Shown one piece after another: positions 25,152 to 36,226 of a DNA stretch of 64,000 nt (position 1 is the stretch's first letter; each line of letters opens with the position of its first letter). The DNA lies in the NCBI GenBank assembly GCA_030142905.1, contig JASJOG010000135.1, positions 62,001 to 126,000 on the forward strand, read 5' to 3'. The position numbers and the translations under genes were made by a program. Under the pieces are notes generated by a model. That model was not told the origin of the DNA. It ran no database searches and saw nothing but the letters and a program-made list of their open reading frames with translations. This stretch comes from Heliopora coerulea (taxonomy: Eukaryota; Cnidaria; Anthozoa; Scleralcyonacea; Helioporidae).

Positions 25152-26278
25152 TGGAAAGATAATAAATAAGAAATAAAGGAAATTTACATTTGATGGGGGA
25201 AAGTTTCGAGTATTTAATGTATCTAAGATCCAACCGGGATTCATTGCGAAAACGCAACCCATGGAAGTCGACCCCGCAATTCTAGAGCAGCGCTGTGTCA
25301 AAACCGAGAAACGAAGATTGTTGTCAAGAATTTGGCCACAAGTTCTGTATTTATAATGGCGGTAATGCCGGTGAAGCGAAGGATATATTCAAGGGATATT
25401 AGTCATTTGCGCTCCACCATTTGCCTAATTAAGGTCACCTGACCTTAGCTTGGATAACTATTTGTTGGAAATTTAATGATGTTCAGATAAACGTCACAGC
25501 ATTACGGTGAAAAGAATGTAGAACTTTTTCTGCATTAAACGATCCAAGATAAGGAATTTACAAATGTAACGGCTCAGTCAACAAGAACACGTGTGAGACT
25601 GAGAAACCAGCGCATGCGTGTGGCGTTTAATAACGAAGTTCTAATGGACTAAAACTGACTGCCAGTCGACCGAGCTTGGGTCTGAAGCTTACAGCCAAAA
25701 ACCTTTCTAATGCACCACCTCTGCTTTCACTTTTAGATCCAATCACTGAGTGAAATTGTTCTTGTATTTATAAAGAGTTCAACGGACTGCGCTTGTGTCA
25801 TGCATGAACACCATTCTGAATTAAACATCCTGGGCCACACTGAAATGAACTTGCCGATTCGGACCATCAATAGTTAAAGGATGTGATTTTCGATCAGTAT
25901 GTCGGAACAATGGCGAATCTAGGGGGAGGTCATCAATAGCGTGGCAAGTACCAGACCACGTTTCCTCAGTCAGATGATTATCTTTTTCTGGCAGTCAACT
26001 AAAAATCCATTCCCAGACGACAATTTCAAGAAATATAAAAGAAAACAAACCCCGAAAATAAACATCTCGTTAACTCAAAAGTTGAGAAAACACAAGGAGA
26101 AAACGATAATGGTGATATGGCGACTGTATTGTCAAGCTTTTGTCAAACCTCAAACTCGAAATATTGCCGTTATGGTTTTTGTTTTGCGTTTACTCAAATC
26201 TTGAGTTAACCGAATATGTTTATTTTCGGAGTTCGTTTTCTATTATGTTCCTTGCAGTTATCCCAATTTCTTTCTTAG

Positions 26279-26430
26279 GGTGTAGTTATCCAACCAGATT
26301 ACTGTGTAGAAACTCGCTATGTGTTGAGCAAGGGGTGCATTTCGCCAAGCAAGAAGGACCCATTGGCAGAGCTAACGGTACGATTCTCCGGCCAAAACCG
26401 AGGTATTCAGCTCATGTTCTCCTCTACTCC
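26279..26430 (+). CDS. Candidate exon of an unrecognised + strand gene
   Basis: An open frame between an acceptor-like TTTCTTTCTTAG and a donor-like CCGG/GTAAGC, about 50 codons with three Cys near the start (CSYPTRLLCRNSLC). No homologue recognised and no partner exon found, so this is only a candidate. Confidence 0.2.
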
Positions 26431-26465
26431 GGGTAAGCCAGAGCACATGTCGGAAGGACATTTTT

Positions 26466-26604
26466 AAGGTGTTCACACAATCCGATTTTTCAAATCCGAT
26501 CATCGAATAGCCGCTTTAACGGCGTTCGTTTGGTTTGATCCGATTTTAAAAACTAAGAGAAAATTGAGTTACTCAAATCGGATTGGGTGAACTGGCCACC
26601 TCAA
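26466..26604. mobile_element. Small TIR element (MITE)
   Basis: AAGGTGTTCACACAATCCGA at the left and its imperfect inverse (AATCGGATTGGGTGAACTGG...CCACCT) at the right, with CCGAT motifs repeated inside. No coding capacity. Confidence 0.5.
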
Positions 26605-26699
26605 ACTTAATATATTCATTACAAAAACACGAACATAATCAAGACCGCGCTTTGGACAGGTGAACTTAATTAGTACGACATTTTGACAGCTGTCAACCT

Positions 26700-26800
26700 A
26701 ATCTTTTACTTAACTCTTTCGTGGCGGGAGCTCTCCGTTTGACGAGTAAAATCGTCTGGCGTTAGCTAGAGTAAAATAACGAAAGTTTTACGCTGCCGAG
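26700..26800. repeat. Dispersed repeat with AGTAAAATCGTCTGGCGTTA motif
   Basis: Shares GAGTAAAATCGTCTGGCGTT and AGAGTAAAAT with 32.62-32.80 kb and, in part, with 5.70-5.76 kb. Family unknown. Confidence 0.5.
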
Positions 26801-29800
26801 AAAAGTTATACACGGTTTAGTTTGAGATGCAATGTCATTCACTTGAAAGGAAGGTTTGAAGGATTGAACTGACGGTTAAATGAATCGGCTGTGGTCTTGT
26901 TATCCTACAAACCTCTCATATTTTTGAATAGATTAAACACTCTTCCTCTTGTTTCATACAGTCACTCGTGTTCTTAGATATTCAAATGCAATCGAGAAAA
27001 GGCACGAGCGATGGTTATTATTGAGCCAGTGCAAAAATATTACGACAACTTGACTCAAATTTCATTTTCCGTTTTTGTAATCCTCATAAAATGGTATCAA
27101 ACAAATTACAAAAAAATTGCGGGATAATCGAATCTTATCATAAATAGTGGCAATTCTAGAACTTGAAGAAAGGGAGGCTGGACAACTGAAGAGACCAATT
27201 TGGAACACGTTATTAACTAGTTATAAACCAGAAAACTTGAATGGGGACTCGTTCGACGTTTCCAAAGAGAAGTTTTCATCCGACGCGACTCTGAAACGCA
27301 TGTTTGGTGATTTGAATTTTTTGAAACGTATTTTTCTGTCAAACTTCTCAAACTCATCAATAATCCACAGACAAAAACGAAGTGAGTACTGAGATAGCGG
27401 TTTGGAGATGCGATCTTAAGTACCATAAAATTTTTGACAAATTTCATACCAGTGTTTTCTTGAAATGTGGATTTGTTTGAGAAGCGAGATCGAAGACCCG
27501 TAATTAGTAATTCATCCTCGATATTGGTTGAATAAACTAGGCTTCGTGTTGATTTTTTCGACTCAGTTGTCGTTGTTTGGATATCATGTGAAAGTTGTGA
27601 AACGCTATTGCTGGTGCTTGATCCATTACCTTACGTATCAATGAATCAATATCAGACTACCCTATATACGAAACTCACGCCTGACAATGTTGGTCAGCGG
27701 CGACTAGGATTTAGCTTTGGGAGACAACGGGCGACGACAAAGGATGAGTTGAAATACTCGAATGACTGGCGATCGGATTTAGTTTTTGTGAAGTGTGATC
27801 CACGCTAAATGGACGATCTCTTGCGGAAAGTCATGAAAACATATGGTAACAGAGCTCTATGTTTTCCTTTCATCACGCACTCATGAGATATTGAAAACTT
27901 GAAGCAACGTTCAAAGAATGAATTTCGACATCACAGAATGTTTGGCAGCTGGCTCTAAGTTACCGAAACAACCTGACTCATACGGTTTTTTTTGGTTTTT
28001 TTTGACTCAGACATTTTGACCAAAAATTTAAAATGACGAGGGAAACGTGGCATGCTTCCGTTCTCTGTCGAGTGTTCCCTCTGAGCAAATTGACCCAGGA
28101 AATGGAGACTTCGCAAGAGTCATTCAATGTCATTTCCCGAATATCTGCTACTCGACAAAAGGAAGTGACGATCGCCTTCTACTCCCATCGACCCACGGCA
28201 AAACTGCCGCGTCCACAAAACTGTCCACAGAGCTACACAAGATGTTTCACCCAAATAAATATATCTGATAATAACGTGCAGATAGATATTGGGAGCATCC
28301 GGCCGGTTCTGGGTGACAACGAACAACATGGAAGTCCCAGAAGACAATTTTCCTTTTTCTTGTGACTTGGGTTTGTGACCTGATTCCTGTTCGCTTCGTT
28401 ATAGAAGAAAATAAGAGACACCCTGCAGCGACATGAATATTGCTCTATAATATTTCCATCGTCTCATGGCTGCGTCACACTAATTTCTCGTGACTGGTTT
28501 CACACAAGTTATATTTATCAATGACTGTTAATCGATAAAAATACTTTCTTCTTCCGGCACAATGTGATGCATAAGCGCGGTCCAGAGGTCAGCTCATCCC
28601 GGGTGACTGTTACCCGGAAAGTCTAGGAATCGAATTCCTATTTGATTTGTTGTAAATTTTTACATCTTCCCGTTGATTTTTGTTTTCCTTCGTTTTATGG
28701 CCTCTGTTTGGGTTGTTTTTTGGTTTTGCGCGAGGTGTTTGGTTGTAGAATTTTGGTTGTTAGAATTAGGGCTAGATGTATGGTTAGGGTTAGGATTAAA
28801 GTCAGAGGTGCTGCCAAGTGTCTACAAATATCAGAAAGAAAGTATGAAAACAACTTTGTCCTTGTTTAAAGCACATTGTCCTCCTGGTCGTGTCTCAACT
28901 GACAAAGAGTTCAAGTCAAGGAAAAATTTAAAGTTAGTGAACTAACGAAGCTGGTCAACGAGGTGGTGGGATTCTGAGTAGAGTTCCTTCATCACGGTAG
29001 ACCATCACCAGAATGTATCGTTATGAGATGATTTTGATCGATTATTTCCAAAAACATTGCCCACCCCCAGACGCCTTTATACAGCGATTTTGAGCTTTCT
29101 CGCATCTGGAGCCGAGATAAACGCCACATACTTTGGTTATAAAGGTAAGTATAACAATGAAGTGATCTTTTTCGCAGAGCTGGAAATTCCAATCTGTCTA
29201 TTCACATTAAAATCACTCATCACTTCTGCACCCAGTCACTCAGTACAGCTTGCCAAGGTTACAGCTGCCATGTCAACCGTTAGAACATCAGAAATACCGT
29301 AAGAATATCAGGAAGCACATTTGCGTCTCCTCTTTAAGAAAACGAAAGAGAAGCTTGGCAAACAACAACTGTACTTCAAAAGGTCAAAGTATCAGGTTTC
29401 TCTTCAGCTATCACTTTCGAACCAGACAATACAGAAATACAGAGACATCCCGGAATTTTTGGGCAAATAAAAGGAAGAAAAACATTGCGTCGGATATAAA
29501 CGCGTCAAGCATTCAGAGAAGAAAGTGGACGAGAGACGAAGTACTTATTGACACAAATTCTAGAGTAATAAAGAATATGATAAAGCTCGTCTGGTTTATC
29601 AAACCACGGAGCTCAAGGAGAAAAATCCATTCACATATAGACAATAACTAATAGAAATTATAAGAAGAATTATCTTAACAAGCCCATTATTATTCTAATT
29701 TTAAATCGGAATATTACTCAGGTCGAGACATTTCCACAATACCTATTTCCTCTTTTGCTTGTTTTCTTAAGAAGCAGTACTTCCCTGTATTCTAGAGTTT

Positions 29801-30434
29801 CGTGTTTTTGACTACTGTACTTGTTCTTCCAGTAAACAATTTTGTTTCGCTTTTAAAACCAAAGATTGTAGAATTACAAAGTGGTTATATGGTGAATAAC
29901 TTGGACTATGCATTTCGTTGACGAGTCCTCACTTTCCACGCAGTAAACTTATTTCCTGCCGACATGAGTGCAATTAAGTAAGAGAATTGATAGTGTTGTC
30001 ATCATTAACTCAAGCCTAGCTTCGCCCTATTATTATCACCGTCTGGTGTGGACTATTACTGCCTTTCATGTGGAAGACTGTCTTGTCATCACTCACGAAA
30101 GGACGGCAACAGTATGGACTGTGGCGAGCAAAAATTCACCAATTACAATACAAAATTAGGAATCGCGTATTTAGTCACTGAAAGAGCATTAAAAGAAGAC
30201 CCGATCTATTCGACCCAATCATTTAACGTTAACATGCAATTCAAATCAAGTTTAAGAAAATCCTCGAAGTGTTATCCTACCTCACCAGACGAATACGTGT
30301 CAAATCAAATTTCTGGATTTTGTTCATATATTTCGCCTTAACGACAAAAGCTTCGTTCGACCAATCAAATTGTAAAATTCGCAATATTTCGAGTTAGATT
30401 ATCGACAAGTGATTGGCAAATTCTGAAAGCCAAT

Positions 30435-30665
30435 TTATAATTTCGACGCGGGATTGCGCGAGACTAACTCAGCGAATGATGATTCGGAGAATTCGATGGT
30501 GATATCACAAATCTCTTTTCTGGGTTTTGTTCGCTCACGTGAGGCTGTAGGCTTCAATGGCGAGGCGTCCTCTTTTATTCTCCAACTTCTTTTCGAAGAT
30601 AATAGGCAGTAATAGGAGGGAAGATGACCACAGCGTCGAAGTGTAGTACTTTCATCACTAATGTT
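30435..30665 (-). CDS. Unrecognised small ORF with a good start context
   Basis: The ATG in GAAATGGCC opens a 76-codon frame rich in Ser, Arg and Lys (MANISDESTTLRRCGH at the start). A possible GTGAGC donor lies inside. No family recognised. It could be a first exon or chance. Confidence 0.2.
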   Translation of the reverse strand, partial: NISDESTTLRRCGHLPSYYCLLSSKRSWRIKEDASPLKPTASRERTKPRKEICDITIEFSESSFAELVSRNPASKL

Positions 30666-32619
30666 GGCCATTTCCAAATTAAAGCTACGACATTTCTCAG
30701 CTTTGGATTAGAATAACTACGAAATACAACTAGATTGCGCCTTCTTCGTTTCTTCCTGTTAATAATCTAAAGGACTGTTTAAATATTCCCACACGGAAGT
30801 CGGTAAATTCGACATCCCGTCTTCCAGTCAAGGTGGGCGGAAATAATTAGCGAGATTCCCATATCGTCTACAGCTATTTCTTCATGTTGGTAGTTCTATA
30901 GTTAATTCTCAGTATTCTTTTTGTTATGTTGAAACTATTGCTTATCAGATGAATTTTGGTAAGAAGCTTATCTACTTAGTTCCGCGAGATTACTTTCATT
31001 TCCTCCACAATATGCAATCTCGTTGAAAACATTTTATAGTAAGGCGAGTTAAAACTTAAAACTTAAAACTGAAACGTTGAAGTGTAAGAATCACTTCAAC
31101 AGCAGACGTGTCATCCAGGCAAGATTTCACTGACTGTTCATCAATCTGCAATCTGAAGTCTGTGTTCGTTGAGTGAGAAATGAATTATATCATGAAATAT
31201 GACTTAATTAGGAAGGTAAATGTGCTGAACCCATATTCTAAATCTACGTCTGACTGTACCTTGAGACGCCATACTTTCTCCAACTGTGTGGCTGTAACTT
31301 CTCAACTTTTTCGTAGAGCTTCGTTCACAACGACGTGTTTACTAATCTGAAAAGGAAAGACAAGAAATACCACATTTGTCAGCATTTTGAACTTCCGGTT
31401 CAGCTATGAACACGTAAATTGAAATTGATTGTGGAGCTTAAACTGTCCAGGAATTTACTCACAAAATACTTCATTACCTCGTTGCAAACTTAGAACTTTT
31501 GCGATAATTTCCTCTGAGTTTCCCTCTATATCAAAGTCGGTCGCTTCCTTCGCAATACGCGACTAGCGTTTATGAACGTTTCGCTCGATAACACAGTCTG
31601 TTTTATTCATGGCAGAAATTCAATACTTCTGACAACAACAAAGAAACTTGTCGAATGACGTCAATAACAAGACAAAAAAACTTCCTGTAGGACGCGGAGG
31701 AGAGTTCAACCTGATTTTCCTTCACGCGTACTCCCAATTAGTTTCTTGTGTTTGTATCGCCTGCTAAGAGTGGTCTTGGTTTGTCACAAATGTGGATATC
31801 GTTGCAAAATATAGACATTCAAGGAATAAGTACGCTCACAAAAGGCACAAAATAATGACCCTTACAGCACAGCGAGTGATTGGGTATACTGCTGCGTCGT
31901 CATCGATTTGCGCTATTAATAGTTAATAAGTGTTAAATATATCTGTATTTCCAAAAACCCAAGAATGCTACAAAACAACACTGTCCTTTCAGACTTTTCG
32001 ATAGACGAGGCAAGTCAAACGCCCGTTCATGTTTATGGAAAAAGTCTGGTTAATCTAATCTGCTCGTTTGCAGAAAGTCCATGACGTAGATCACTTCCTC
32101 ACATCGGGATTCATCTCACTTCGATTCCTGATGACACAGTTGATAAGCTTGTACGTATGAGACTCGAAAACCTCGTTTTACATCAAAAGAAGAAGTTGGA
32201 GAGAGACACCTGACAGAATAAGGGGATCTGGCGAAACTGCTTCAGTCCAAATGACACAATCACGCAACGATGTCTGTTTATCGTCAAAATAATTTTCAAG
32301 TGTTATAAAATTTAAATGTTAGAAAATAAAACGCATCCTTTGCCCTATAAACAGGCTTGTCTCATTTATTGTACCTCGGTTGAGCAGCGAGCTTAACTGG
32401 AATGTGGACCGTTGTGCTGCCCTGCCAATCAAGATGTTATTCTGTCCTCGTGGATAAATTAGACATTCGACGACTTTTTAGCACAAAACGTTGGCGTGAT
32501 CGAATAAATAATGGTAGAGGAAGAAATAGTGACCACATGTTCAGGACCAACACTATATAAGTACAGCTGACATTATAAAGTATTGCTAAGCAAAGCTTGG
32601 ATTAGCGTTAGTTTCACTT

Positions 32620-32795
32620 AATCCTAAGCCCGGCGGATTTCCGGGAGGGCTTCCCGTGATGAGTAAAATTGTCTGGCGAAAGCCAAAGTAAAATCTTCTT
32701 GCGTTAGCTCGACTAAAATCGTCTTATGTTAGTCAGAGTAAAATTAATAAGTTGCCAAATGGCAACTGTGCCTGTTAAAGGGTTAAACTAGCCAA
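32620..32795. repeat. Dispersed repeat, tandem GTAAAATYGTCTKGCG units
   Basis: Three imperfect tandem copies of the AGTAAAATCGTCTGGCGTTA-like motif, ending AAAGGGTTAA. Related to the copy at 26.7 kb. Confidence 0.5.
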
Positions 32796-33123
32796 AAATT
32801 GTTAAAGGAAGTGCAACAGTAGCCAGTGTGGTCAATAAATTGTTTAGTCGGAAGTGACTTGTTTAGTTCGAAAGAAACTAGTTCCAAACTCCCGGAACTT
32901 GAAAGGGATATAGTGTTTTCCCTAGAGCAATGAGGAACAGGAACGAGATTGTTTTTGAAGTTTTACCACAAAAATCCCCGCTGTTCATATTTTCTGTGGT
33001 TGTCCATCACACACTTTTTCTCCTTGTCACTTTCCAAGTATTCACCCATGTAAAAATAAACGTTTTCCTTCCATGTGGTCATACTTCTGGGTCTATTCTG
33101 ACCAATCATATTCCAGAACATAA

Positions 33124-33450
33124 TTAAAGATTACACGGAATACTGGTAAACGAAAGAACAGGAATTCTGAAACCAGAATAAGTTTGACAGCTTGTGATCT
33201 GGGTCATAAAGTGCTTCAGCTCATTCAGGACGCACTCGAGGGATCTGGGTATGATGATTGGCAAGACCTCAACATTTCCCACGAGTCGTTATCACGTCGT
33301 TTAACTCAACGGAGATCATATATTAGAGAGGGCCTTGGAGCAAAAATTCAGTCAACAGCGGTTGACCAGTCGAAAGTAGACATTTTGGGGGAAAACCCGG
33401 ATGAGGTATCTTATTTACAAACAAAGAAGGGCACTGGGATCTCATTTTAG
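33124..33450 (+). CDS. Unrecognised open frame, possible exon
   Basis: A stop-to-stop frame of 108 codons with protein-like composition (KVLQLIQDALEGSGYDDWQD, LSRRLTQRRSYIREGLG). No ATG in a good place, so if real it is an internal or last exon. No family recognised. Confidence 0.25.
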   Translation, partial: LKITRNTGKRKNRNSETRISLTACDLGHKVLQLIQDALEGSGYDDWQDLNISHESLSRRLTQRRSYIREGLGAKIQSTAVDQSKVDILGENPDEVSYLQTKKGTGISF

Positions 33451-33529
33451 TGAAAATAACCTCCTTCGATAAATGCTGCTGATGCACCTTATTCTCAAAC
33501 AACTCAAAAGTAACAATTCTTGTGAACTG

Positions 33530-33670
33530 TGCTGTTCTCTACACTGTGAACGATGTAGTGGTTCACACTGTGAACGATGTAGTTACACTGCACACTGTGA
33601 ACAATGTTGTACTACACACTGTGAACAATGTTGTACTGCATCGTGCGAACAATGTTGGGTTATTCCATAT
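33530..33670 (+). repeat. Minisatellite of CACTGTGAACAATGTTGTAC-like units
   Basis: Five to six imperfect 24-27-base units. In one + frame they encode repeated HCEQC / HCERC motifs (33473-33697, ending in TGTTAA). The CxxC pattern looks like a zinc-finger repeat, but it follows from the unit sequence and no gene context supports it. Confidence 0.7.
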
Positions 33671-34312
33671 GAACCATGTTGTCAACGGTATTGTTAAGCT
33701 ATGACAACGATGCTGTTGCAGTATTGTTCAACCATCAGTACTGTAGGAACTAGTTATTGAGGCCAAACAGTAAAGTTGAAAATTACAGGTCAATGTGACA
33801 ATCAGAATCAGATATCGAATCTAGCCGGCACTTACCTTAATCGGAAAAACATCAGGGTCATTAATTAAACTCCTACAAATGTAACCAAAATTTTTTTACC
33901 TATAACCAATTTTATCGAAATTGCAATCAAATTTCCAACTTCGGTCATGTGTTTTTAGTGAAATATATTTTTGCAGAGTACTTTATAAATAGTTTAACAG
34001 TGTTTTTAGGGCGAAACGCTTGCAGAGATCCTAATCTTTTTATACAAACATCTAAGTTTAACGTTAACTCTTTCTTCCTAACCAATTTTATCCAGTGCTT
34101 CTCCCAGATACAGCAGGGTCAATTCTCAAGGAAAACTCAATTTCCTTCCTCTCGCATACTCTCCTGCAGCAGCAAAGTTCTACAGTAGAAGTAACAAGGG
34201 AAAATGTGCAAATAAAGACAGTATTAACGGCAAATAGTACACCGTGTCTCATTAAGCGGCCATGTGACGCAACCATTAAAAGGACTAGATGGTCACCTGG
34301 GCAATAAGATAC

Positions 34313-35483
34313 TTAAACCTATTCCACATGGGGGGGGGGGTGCTTTTTTGGCCCCCCACCTATACTTTGTTTCCTAAAATTTGAACCGCTTGTCCAATTC
34401 GGCTGAAATTTTGTGACTTTTAATATTTTTTTATTGCGGTTATTTTGCTATAAAGAAGTTTTAAAAATTTTCGCGTTTTCCGGGGGTAATTCCACTTTTG
34501 TCGCCAGGGGGTGAAAAATCACTTTTTGCGGCTTTACAATCTTTGGTTTTATTTTCGTCTGATTAGATTTTTTGGACAATAATGTTGAATTTTTTTTGCC
34601 TACCAATTACATCTTATGTCTAAGACAAATTTGAATGCGGAATCATCATTTTTATTTTTTTCAGGGGGAAAAAATTCAATTCAAGCTGTTATTTTTTGAA
34701 CTCAAACATTCTAATGTTTTTCTCAAACTTTGATGTCTTTTTTGATTTTTTTATCACACTGATTTATTACTACATCTTCAATTTAGTTCTATGTGTGCCT
34801 TTTTCAACTGGAAAATGCAGTCTCGGGGATAAACACAATAAGTTACTTTCAGGTATTCTGTAATTAATAATTAGTGGAATACAAATCACAGGCAAAACGT
34901 TTCTTTTATACAAATCTTCAAAGCTTCCCTTTTGTATGAAAGTGTTAGTTGAACCATTATTGATATTTTGATGTATAGAAAGAAGTGTAAAACAGATTAG
35001 AAACCCTACTTATCTGAGGTATTGAAAAAGGTGTGAAAAGTTACAAAAGTTACAACAAGTGACAGGACGTCGAACAACCAGCAGCACTTGAAGCTCCAAG
35101 TGATCGAAAAGGATGCTTTCACTGCATCGAACAGTTGAAGGGAAAGCCTCATTACAAGGAACAAAAGAACAAACTTGGCAAATCTAAGCATTGTTGTCCA
35201 TCCTGTCAAAGAACAGTATGCACAAAGCACGCAAGCTACGTATGTAATGAATGCATTGAAAAATTCCACATATAGACTTGAATGGACCCCCAGCAAAGAC
35301 ACTTGAAAAAAATTTTTTGTAGATATTTTGATGTTTTTTGACTAGTAATATATTTTTCTAGCATATCCCAAAGTTTCATCCATTTCCCATTTCCCCTTCT
35401 CGAAATAATTAGGGGGGGGCCAAAAAAGCCCCCCCCCCATGTGAAATAAGGGCATACCGATATGCCATGTTAAATAGGGTTAA
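34313..35483 (+). mobile_element. piggyBac-type DNA transposon relic with TTAA at both ends
   Basis: TTAA at 34313-34316 and 35480-35483, the target site of piggyBac. Inside come matching termini ACCTATTCCACATGG (left) and, inverted, CCCTATTTAACATGG (right), then inverted subterminal CACATGGGGGGG...CTTTTTTGGCCCCCC blocks. The only coding left is a C-terminal Cys-rich tail at 35063-35275. Length 1.16 kb against 2-3 kb for an intact element, so most of the transposase is lost. Confidence 0.75.
35063..35275 (+). pseudogene. piggyBac transposase C-terminal Cys-rich finger, fragment
   Basis: Open frame after an in-frame TGA: APSDRKGCFHC, then KHCCPSCQRTVCTKHASYVC and NECIEKFH before a stop. The CxxC...CxxC...CxxH...CxxC...FH layout matches the cross-braced finger at the end of piggyBac transposases, which binds transposon ends. 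The DDD catalytic core is gone. Confidence 0.7.
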
Positions 35484-36148
35484 GAGTTGTAAAAAATGTC
35501 AAAGCAACTGTTCATATACCACAGCAAGGAGATCTGAAAATGGCCAGGTAACTAGTTTGACTTGTTCGTAGTAACGACCAAAACTCGTGGTAAATAGTCT
35601 GGAGTTGGGGCGAAGAACCAAAGATTTGCCTCGTGTACCTAACAACTTAGCACTGAGTCTGGTCTCATCACGCAAAAATCAAGACAAGTAAAACTACTGT
35701 TGTCTCAATTCCAAGCCTAAGATGGTCAAAATGAGAAAATATTCAACTCAAGCCTTTGGCTCAATGCTAAAAATCTGGCAAACGGTAATTCTTGAGGTAC
35801 ATTTCAAGCTTACAAATATAAGCCATTTTTATTTTCTGCAACTACCAGGTTTGTTTGAGTTTGGAAAGATATACGACATTTTGCTTAATTTACTCCAAGA
35901 GCATCTCTGGACCTATCTTCCAACACGCGAATACTTTCCAAAATTGTAACTTCTACGGTATTTCACGACAGAGCAGTTCATTACATTTTGAACGTGTTAC
36001 AACGGAACCTTTTTTCTTCTGTGAAAGTAATGGTGTCATCACGTATGAAGCAGTTGATACTTAGGTGGCAGTGAATCCAAGTTGTTTTGCTTTAAGCATT
36101 TGATGAGTTTCGAAGCACAGGATGGTCGTTGTATGATAGATTGACGAA

Positions 36149-36226
36149 CTAGTATGAGGAGTTGGGAAGTAATGGATGGTGGTATGGTAGCTTCACGAAT
36201 TGGTATGTGTTCAGCCTGTGGGGAAC
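36149..36226 (-). CDS. ETS gene B last exon
   Basis: Acceptor CATACTTTAG, then VPHRLNTYQFVKLPYHHPLL and TAG after 25 codons. Clearly homologous to the last exon of gene C (60368-60285) and, through YxFVxLPY, to gene A (YKFVNLPYGY). A possible AATAAA signal lies at 35828-35833. Confidence 0.8.
   Translation of the reverse strand, partial: VPHRLNTYQFVKLPYHHPLLPNSSY

Larger units (their letters stand above)
23254..26250. other. Intergenic, upstream of ETS gene A
   Basis: The first few hundred bases may hold the ETS gene A promoter and first exon (several overlapping open frames at 23.25-23.43 kb). Beyond that I see an (AT)n run at 24.2 kb and the hairpin at 25.11 kb, but no gene I can support. 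Confidence 0.4.
26810..33123. other. Intergenic stretch with no supported gene except weak ORFs
   Basis: Several ORFs of 60-130 codons occur but show no domain and no splice context. I could not name any repeat here apart from the one at 32.6 kb. Confidence 0.4.

Noticed and set aside
28770..28800. Interstitial telomere repeat (GGTTAGGGTTAGG)
   Set aside because: Only about two units; too short to support.
35006..35302. 98-codon minus ORF in the piggyBac relic
   Set aside because: Antisense of the Cys-rich transposase tail.
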